A stretch of DNA of 64,000 bases. Origin: Haemophilus haemolyticus_M (GTDB lineage: Bacteria; Pseudomonadota; Gammaproteobacteria; Enterobacterales; Pasteurellaceae). This document shows, piece by piece, positions 58,526-64,000 of this stretch. The stretch covers positions 1 to 64,000 of the forward strand of contig NZ_QQGD01000004.1 in the NCBI RefSeq assembly GCF_003490935.1, given 5' to 3'. Both the position numbers and the translations under genes were made by a program. Under the pieces are notes generated by a model. It did not search any database and was not told the DNA's origin. It saw nothing but the letters and a program-made list of their open reading frames with translations. The stretch's first letter is position 1. Each line of letters opens with the position of its first letter.

Positions 58526-59852
58526 AAAGTACCTCGACAGGGTAAAGTTTAGCGATTTTATGCGCTGGGAACCAAGTGCCAATCACAGCAATAAGAATGG
58601 AGAGTACGAGAACACAAGGTACGACGATCCAAGCGAAATCAAGAGGCGCACCGAATAATGCGGCACCGATAAATTTGGCTAATCCCCATCCTGCTAAACA
58701 GCCAAATATTCCGCCTACTAATGCACTTAATACTGCTTCACAGTAGAACAGTAAGGTAATTTGCCATTGATAAGCGCCTAGGGCTTTCATTAAGCCAATT
58801 TCTTTTGAGCGTTCGATAATGCCTGCGCTCATTAAGGAAGCGATACCCATTGCCGCAGCGATTAATGCCGCGAAAGTAACTACCGCCAATAAGAGTTGGA
58901 TTTTACCAATGACGACACCTTCAGACGCGGCGACTTGCCAAATTGGGCGAACCATTGCGCCAGAAATTGCTTCTTCTAATTGATGGGAAATTGATGAAAC
59001 ATAAGCGGTGCAATACCAACGGTCGTAGGCTTCCGCATCTAAGGCATCAATATTGGCGCGCGCTTTACGGGAAAGATCGTTTTCTGGTACGGTGAGGGCT
59101 GATACGCGGACGGATTGCACTTTGCCTTCTAAACCCAGCAAATTTTGTACTGCACTTAGGGGCATAACAAGCTGATTATCTTCTGTTCCACCCGTACTTA
59201 AAATACCTTTAATTTCAACCGCACTTTGTTGGCTTTCGCCGTTATCGTTTGTGTAGCTTAAGCTAAGTTTATCGCCAATTTTCCAACCATTACTTTTGGC
59301 AAGTTGTTCGCCAGCAAGGGTTGGGACGATTTCGCCAAAGTCATTGTTTAGATCATCAACCCATTCCCCTTCTACTTTCCAATAAGGGCTAATGATTCGT
59401 TGTCCTGTGTGGTAATCCTCTTCATCTGGCACGGCAATATTATGATCAAAGAAGGTACCAAGAAGATTAATCGTTTTAGGTGCTGAAAGTGCGGTGGAAT
59501 TTTGTGAAGATTTTGTCACTTGCACATTTGCTGAAAGCAACGGGGCAAAACCCACGATATTATTTCGCCAGAAAATATCTTTGATGTTGGGAAGTTCTTT
59601 TTCATCTAAAAAATCTTGGCTAGATAATGAAGCACTATGGCTGAGTTCATCAGGCAATGCCGTATTGCTGGCTGGCTCCACCAAAATATTGGCACCGTAA
59701 GATTTCAGTTCTTTCGCCATTTTGTCACCAATATCAATGGAAACTGCAAGCAGTGCAGAGACTAAGCCTGCAGCTAAGAAAATAGTGATAATGGCGAGCA
59801 ATTTACGTTTGATACCAAATCGCCAAGATTGAAATAACATTCTAGCAAGCAT
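58512..59852 (-). CDS. ABC transporter permease (FtsX/MacB type), first copy
   Basis: The 446-residue protein has the same layout: N-terminal helix (LLAIITIFLAAGLVSALLA), a periplasmic domain and three C-terminal helices with ERSKEIGLMKALGAYQWQIT. It starts two bases after the DUF2318 gene and overlaps the next permease. Such paired permeases form heterodimers with a MacB/LolD-like ATPase. A USS lies at about 59486 and its complement at 59219. Confidence 0.88.
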   Translation of the reverse strand: MLARMLFQSWRFGIKRKLLAIITIFLAAGLVSALLAVSIDIGDKMAKELKSYGANILVEPASNTALPDELSHSASLSSQDFLDEKELPNIKDIFWRNNIVGFAPLLSANVQVTKSSQNSTALSAPKTINLLGTFFDHNIAVPDEEDYHTGQRIISPYWKVEGEWVDDLNNDFGEIVPTLAGEQLAKSNGWKIGDKLSLSYTNDNGESQQSAVEIKGILSTGGTEDNQLVMPLSAVQNLLGLEGKVQSVRVSALTVPENDLSRKARANIDALDAEAYDRWYCTAYVSSISHQLEEAISGAMVRPIWQVAASEGVVIGKIQLLLAVVTFAALIAAAMGIASLMSAGIIERSKEIGLMKALGAYQWQITLLFYCEAVLSALVGGIFGCLAGWGLAKFIGAALFGAPLDFAWIVVPCVLVLSILIAVIGTWFPAHKIAKLYPVEVLYGRA

Positions 59853-59854
59853 TG

Positions 59855-61270
59855 TTATTCCCCTTTTGGATTTTCGTTTTTGTTAATGCCGAGATAGTTA
59901 TCGGGATTATCGCGGAATAAATCGAGATTTTTTTCGTTCTCAAAGAAATAAGTATGCCCTTCGTGGCTATATTTATATTCAGTTTTAGTGTTTTTGAGTT
60001 TGGCGCCACTAATCGGATCTTGTACTTCAATTTCCACAATCGTACTGAATAGATTTAAACCATCTTCAAGGCTTTTACGAGAAATCACGATTTCATTTTC
60101 ACTTTGTTGCCAATTTTCAAGAGGTACAGGGTTACAACCGCCTGGTTTACCGATAGATGGAATAAAGAGATGCACGCCACAACCAACGCAGACTACTTGA
60201 TTACCTTGCATGACATAGCCTTGATCGCCACAGAGTAGGCAAGCATCGAATACTGCTGCCATACTGACTTTATTCGGTTGGCGATTGATAATGAAAAAGC
60301 GTACGGCTTTGCCATCATCAGCAATCCAAACAAAGCGGTGAAGTTTACCGTCTTTAAGTGGTTCTAGTGTTAAATGCACTTCATTTTTGTCATTAAGTTG
60401 TACAGGAACCGCTTCAGAAAGTTGTGGCGGTTGAGAGGCAACTTTTTCCCAATAAAGTTGGCTTGCTGCCACAAATAAAATACCGAATATGCCCCAGTAA
60501 ATGGTGCGTTTTGATGTTTGCACGAAGGCTAATTTTTTACGTTTTTCAATAAGATCTTTTTCGGCTTTTGCTTCTCTTAAACGTTTTGAATGTGTTTGAA
60601 TGGTAAAAATACACAAAATAACTGACATTAACGCAACACAAATGATATTGAGACAAGCGGAGATTTCCCCTGATTTTGCCACAAAACTTAACCGCACTTT
60701 GGTGAGTTCAATGAGCTGTAATTTCATTAAGGTAAGTAGCAGTTCTGCTACAAGCGGAAGAATTAAAGCGATAAAAAGTAAAAAGCTGAGTGCAAAAAGT
60801 GCGGTGGATTTACCTTGTGTTTTTTGTTGCTGTTTAAGTAAGAAATAGAGCCATGCACTTGAGGCTAAACTAAAGATTATGCCAAAAATGACCGCACTTA
60901 TATTTAAAATAAAGTCAGTGTTGATGACATCTGTGTTGGTGAGGGCAGTGATGTTTGGATCTTTTGCCCAAGTTGCTCCCGCGATAAGCATTAATGCAAA
61001 TTGCCAGAATGCGGCAAGGTTTGATGATTTGCTCCATTGGCTGATTGCAAAAAGTAAGAAGATAATTAAAAAGCCGATGGTTAGAATAAGGTTGGTGGTT
61101 TGTCCATTAGGAATATTGAGTCGTAGGACAACACCCAAAGCCAAGCCAATAAGGCTTAGCCAAATAAGCGTTTTAGGCGAAATGTTACCTTTTTTGATTG
61201 CCCAAGATGCACCGAGTAAAAGCGAAATTGGCAAAAGAGATTGCAGAACAAAAATGAAAAAATAAGTCAT
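59855..61270 (-). CDS. DUF2318 Fe-S-containing membrane protein
   Basis: A 471-residue protein with about eight N-terminal membrane helices and, after residue 290, a DUF2318 domain with three CxxC pairs or near-pairs (ACLLCGDQGY, QVVCVGCGVHLFIPSIGKP, GGCNPVPLE). DUF2318 proteins accompany FTR1-P19 iron uptake systems and are thought to carry redox cofactors for iron transfer. It precedes the permeases by two bases. It is the first gene after the paired hairpins that follow P19. Confidence 0.85.
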   Translation of the reverse strand: MTYFFIFVLQSLLPISLLLGASWAIKKGNISPKTLIWLSLIGLALGVVLRLNIPNGQTTNLILTIGFLIIFLLFAISQWSKSSNLAAFWQFALMLIAGATWAKDPNITALTNTDVINTDFILNISAVIFGIIFSLASSAWLYFLLKQQQKTQGKSTALFALSFLLFIALILPLVAELLLTLMKLQLIELTKVRLSFVAKSGEISACLNIICVALMSVILCIFTIQTHSKRLREAKAEKDLIEKRKKLAFVQTSKRTIYWGIFGILFVAASQLYWEKVASQPPQLSEAVPVQLNDKNEVHLTLEPLKDGKLHRFVWIADDGKAVRFFIINRQPNKVSMAAVFDACLLCGDQGYVMQGNQVVCVGCGVHLFIPSIGKPGGCNPVPLENWQQSENEIVISRKSLEDGLNLFSTIVEIEVQDPISGAKLKNTKTEYKYSHEGHTYFFENEKNLDLFRDNPDNYLGINKNENPKGE

Positions 61271-61294
61271 AGAAAGAGGATTTTTAAATGGTAG

Positions 61295-61355
61295 GGTGGG
61301 CTTTAGCCCACCGTTTTTTCATGTCTGATTGTTAATTGGTGGGCAGAAGCCCACC
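61295..61355 (-). promoter_or_regulatory. two GGTGGGC-GCCCACC hairpins between P19 and DUF2318 genes
   Basis: Two copies of GGTGGGC-N4-GCCCACC, at 61295-61312 and 61338-61355, occupy the 96-base gap. On the minus strand neither has a good T-run, so full termination is unlikely. They could stabilise the upstream fetM-fetP transcript or reduce downstream expression. Confidence 0.6.
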
Positions 61356-61366
61356 TTACAGCACTA

Positions 61367-61888
61367 TTATTTTAAACCAGTAAATTTAAATTCATAATTT
61401 ACATCAAATGGTTTCCACCAACGACCCACGCCAGTTTCTTCATCAGTGTGGCGGTGCATACCTGCTTTTGGTGGCGGATCGATATGGTAAGTTAATTTGT
61501 AGTTACCCACGCCCATCATTTTGATGTTTGCGCCATAGTGTGGGCCATCGCCAGCAACCATTGGCATGAAGGTACCTTCTTGTTTAGCACCAGTATCGGT
61601 ATTGACTAAAGTATAGTTGATAGTTAAATAAGGCATCCATTCACCTTCACCAAAACCGTTTTTGTTACCTTTCACTGCGTGAATATCTGCTTCTAAGTGA
61701 ATATCAGATTTTGCTGCAGGCAAGCCCATGCCGCGAGGTTCCATATCCACTGGTTTTAAGTAAACCGCTGCAATTTCCATGTCATTCATGGTAACCGCTT
61801 CACCGATTGGATATTCTTGGAATGCGTAAGCAGAAGTTGCTGCAAACATTCCTGCTAATAAACTTGCGCTAAGAAGTGCTTTTTTCAT
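61367..61888 (-). CDS. fetP: periplasmic P19/Tp34-type iron-transport protein
   Basis: The 173-residue protein has a signal peptide (cleaved after AYA, about residue 22) and the P19/FetP fold. Metal ligands are visible in KSDIHLEADIHA, GPHYGANIKMMG and the C-terminal PPPKAGMHRHTDEETGVGRW. P19 is a homodimer that binds copper and iron in the periplasm and partners the FTR1 permease for ferrous/ferric uptake at low iron. It lies 28 bases after the FTR1 gene. Confidence 0.9.
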   Translation of the reverse strand: MKKALLSASLLAGMFAATSAYAFQEYPIGEAVTMNDMEIAAVYLKPVDMEPRGMGLPAAKSDIHLEADIHAVKGNKNGFGEGEWMPYLTINYTLVNTDTGAKQEGTFMPMVAGDGPHYGANIKMMGVGNYKLTYHIDPPPKAGMHRHTDEETGVGRWWKPFDVNYEFKFTGLK

Positions 61889-61915
61889 AGTTTCTCTCCT
61901 GAGATGAGTTTTGAG

Positions 61916-63823
61916 TTAATTTGAAACCGCTCTTTTGCTTTGATATTTCATAACAAACAAAGCAAAAATAGCAGCAAGAATTAAGATGGCTTGTGGCACA
62001 AGGGTTTCCACATAAGGATAAACACCTAACCACGAGATTTCTGGTACACCGTTAATTAATGTCGGTTCAAACAGTTTACCTTCAATAAGTTCAAGTACAG
62101 ATTTGCCAGCGAACACAAATGCCATTAAATACATAAATGAACCGGTAAACATAAAGAATGGTTTTAATGGCAATTTAACCACGGTGTAACGCATCACAAA
62201 GTAACAAATCGCAAGTAAAATCACTCCGCAAATAAAGCCAGCAAAAAGATAGGCTAAACTGACCGCACTTTTCGCATCGCCAACTAGGGCATAATAGAAC
62301 AATACGGTTTCTGCGCCTTCACGATATACCGCGAGGAAACTGGTAAGCCATAAGCCGAATAGCGAGCCTGCTGTTAATGCCGTTGATAGTTTGCCTTCGA
62401 GATAGCGTTTCCAGTTTTGTGCTTCGACTTTAGAAAGCAACCAGTAACTCATACTAAATAGCATAAAGACCGCGATAATCATTGTGAAACCTTCAAGCAA
62501 TTCACGGTTTTGCCCTGAGTTTTCAAAAATAAGTTGAAAGATGAATGCGGTAACTACGCTTGCCCCTAACGCAATATAAACGGATTGGCGAATAACTGGC
62601 AATTTATCGTGATGATTGTTTTTAACCATATAAGCCACAATAGCGGCAACGATTAACAACGCTTCTAAGCCTTCACGTAAAATAATAAGCAAGCTATATA
62701 AGAACATAGACCAATCACTTTGTTCGCTACCTTGCAATATTTGAACGGCTTTCGCTAAGTTTTGGCTTAAACCTGCAGCTTGTTCTTGTAATTTGTCGCC
62801 ATTTCCCGCTTTCATCAGGCTGACTAAACGAGTGAAATAACCTTCTAATTCTGCTTTAAAATTGCTATCGCGCGAGCCTACTTTGTTTTCCATGCCAGAA
62901 CTTTCAAATACATCAAAGTAAGTGTCTTGTACTGCAAGCATGGCCTTTTTCGCATCGCCTTGTTCATAAAGTGCAATAGCTTGTTGAATGCGTTGGTTGA
63001 TTTCAGTTGTAATTTTTGCCCAATCTTGATCTGCAACCTTATCTGAAGTTTGCGCTTGTGATTGTGTCGCTTGAGCGTTTTGCTCATCGCGAGTGGTTGG
63101 CAAATTAGGAAGTTGCTCTTCAATATCTTGCAAGAGTTGTGTGCTTTGGTAAGCAATTTCTGTCATTTGATCAGGCTGCTCACTCAAACGAATCAAATTA
63201 TAGAATTGTTGATTGATCGCTGATGAAATTTCAGAAGAGCGGTTAGTTCTAACCGACATTTCCATTTCAGAATTTTTGTAGCCGTCGTATTGGGCTTGTT
63301 GGAATGATTTCTTAGCATTGGCAAAATCACCGTTTTCATAGGCGGTAATGGCTTGTGCAACGAGATCATCAATGGTTTTGAAACTTTGTTGCCAATAAGG
63401 CTTGATGGCTTGATTATCATAAACGCCGTGCTGACTATCAGCATTGAGTTGATGCCCTTCAACAAGAGAAGGTAAAACTTCTTGTAATTCATTTTTTAAA
63501 CCGTTAATTTTGGCTTGAACCTCATTCATTGGTTTACCTTCGCCAATCATCTTGCGAATTTCACCAAAAGTGGCTTCCATTTGATAGCTTTTTTGCGCTG
63601 AAAAATTAATACGAATAGGACCTTCTAAATTTTCAAATACTTCAAAATAGGCCATTTGTACTTCGGTTTTGGCATCATCAATTTTGTTTTCTTTAAGAAG
63701 TTGTTCGGTGTGATTCAAGCGTTGAGTGATGTCATCTACCCATTTTTGATAGTTATCGGCAAAGGCTGTTTGAGAAAATAAAAATAGTAAAGATATGCTG
63801 ATATAACGTAAAAGGTACGGCAT
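61916..63823 (-). CDS. fetM: FTR1-family iron permease with periplasmic N-terminal domain
   Basis: A 635-residue protein with a signal peptide (MPYLLRYISISLLFLFSQTA), an N-terminal periplasmic region with two related helical units (WVDDITQRLNHTEQLLKENK; WAKITTEINQRIQQAIALYE), and a C-terminal seven-helix FTR1 permease with both REGLE-type iron sites (ILREGLEALLIVA and YREGAETVLFYYA). I take the ATG at 63823; in-frame ATGs at 63853 and 63895 would put extra residues before the signal peptide. It is the first gene of an eight-gene iron operon ending with cytochrome c. A USS is at 62262. Confidence 0.9.
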   Translation of the reverse strand: MPYLLRYISISLLFLFSQTAFADNYQKWVDDITQRLNHTEQLLKENKIDDAKTEVQMAYFEVFENLEGPIRINFSAQKSYQMEATFGEIRKMIGEGKPMNEVQAKINGLKNELQEVLPSLVEGHQLNADSQHGVYDNQAIKPYWQQSFKTIDDLVAQAITAYENGDFANAKKSFQQAQYDGYKNSEMEMSVRTNRSSEISSAINQQFYNLIRLSEQPDQMTEIAYQSTQLLQDIEEQLPNLPTTRDEQNAQATQSQAQTSDKVADQDWAKITTEINQRIQQAIALYEQGDAKKAMLAVQDTYFDVFESSGMENKVGSRDSNFKAELEGYFTRLVSLMKAGNGDKLQEQAAGLSQNLAKAVQILQGSEQSDWSMFLYSLLIILREGLEALLIVAAIVAYMVKNNHHDKLPVIRQSVYIALGASVVTAFIFQLIFENSGQNRELLEGFTMIIAVFMLFSMSYWLLSKVEAQNWKRYLEGKLSTALTAGSLFGLWLTSFLAVYREGAETVLFYYALVGDAKSAVSLAYLFAGFICGVILLAICYFVMRYTVVKLPLKPFFMFTGSFMYLMAFVFAGKSVLELIEGKLFEPTLINGVPEISWLGVYPYVETLVPQAILILAAIFALFVMKYQSKRAVSN

Positions 63824-63876
63824 AGAACTAATAACCTTATAAATGAAATCCATTCGTATTTGAAAGATATATCTAA

Positions 63877-63891
63877 TGAGAAAAAATCTCA
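63877..63891. promoter_or_regulatory. candidate operator of the iron operon
   Basis: TGAGA-AAAAA-TCTCA, about 55-70 bases upstream of the FTR1 start, shares the TGAGA-N5-TCTCA core with the site upstream of hyf at 22609-22623. Fur is the obvious candidate regulator for an iron operon, but the centre departs from the Fur consensus. Confidence 0.35.
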
Positions 63892-63963
63892 ACAATAAAT
63901 TTGAGTTTTTGCTACTTAGATCAAGTTTTATTTGAATATTTAAGATTTTTTAATGGCTGCATG

Positions 63964-64000
63964 TATAATGCAAGCGTTTTCCAATTGCCCTTTTAGGAGA
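63964..64000 (+). promoter_or_regulatory. promoter and ribosome site for a gene beyond the window
   Basis: A -10 box TATAAT at 63964-63969 on the plus strand, preceded by TG at one base (extended -10), and an AGGAGA ribosome site at the very end of the window (63995-64000). They point to a plus-strand gene starting just beyond 64000, divergent from the iron operon. Confidence 0.6.

Overview
The window reads as a chromosome segment of a Haemophilus of the influenzae/haemolyticus group. The evidence is the very frequent 9-mer AAGTGCGGT (the Haemophilus DNA uptake signal, USS), the AT-rich base composition, near-identity by eye to H. influenzae housekeeping proteins (GyrA, TehB, PrfC, FabI, Rnb), and an lsg lipooligosaccharide locus. 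The hydrogenase-4 cluster argues against a strain Rd-like H. influenzae; that comparison is from memory, not from a search.

Layout. 1-250: end of an rRNA operon (5S rRNA and terminator). 329-7671: metR-azlC-azlD, a small membrane protein, prfC, fabI, rnb. 7925-13463: gyrA, a large inverted repeat, ycaO and a small membrane protein. 13692-22373: housekeeping genes (methyltransferase, gloB, tehB, metG, two Sel1-type proteins, mrp, nitroreductase, siaB/neuA). 22809-36782: a complete hyfABCDEFGHI-hyfJ-hycI hydrogenase-4 (formate hydrogenlyase type) operon converging on hypF and interrupted by a 278-bp inverted-repeat element. 36880-44536: an ElyC-like protein, lsgABCDEF and a lytic transglycosylase. 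44568-55228: an AT-rich block on the minus strand without any USS that I could find, holding a GT25-GT2 fusion, a DxD glycosyltransferase-like protein, three tandem DUF2827 paralogues and a large YadA-type trimeric autotransporter adhesin. The adhesin is split by a frameshift and has a ten-base G/C homopolymer upstream. 55472-63823: an FTR1/P19-type iron uptake operon with DUF2318 protein, two FtsX-type permeases, an ATPase, a TlpA-like lipoprotein and a small cytochrome c.

How the genes fit together. siaB makes CMP-sialic acid and lsgA-F build and sialylate a lipooligosaccharide or related glycan. Hyf genes encode a membrane-bound, Nuo-like hydrogen-evolving complex; HycI, HyfJ and HypF mature its Ni-Fe subunit, but formate dehydrogenase, HypA-E and a regulator are not in the window. 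The FTR1-P19 operon should supply periplasmic and cytoplasmic iron transport with redox helper proteins.

The best candidate for an undescribed system is the adhesin island: five putative glycosyltransferases directly downstream of, and co-directional with, a trimeric autotransporter. My inference is a dedicated glycosylation apparatus for the adhesin, with possible phase switching at the G10 tract. Short inverted-repeat elements with 38-39 bp ends occur inside the hyf operon and next to the iron operon, where one is associated with a decayed duplication of a permease 3' end.
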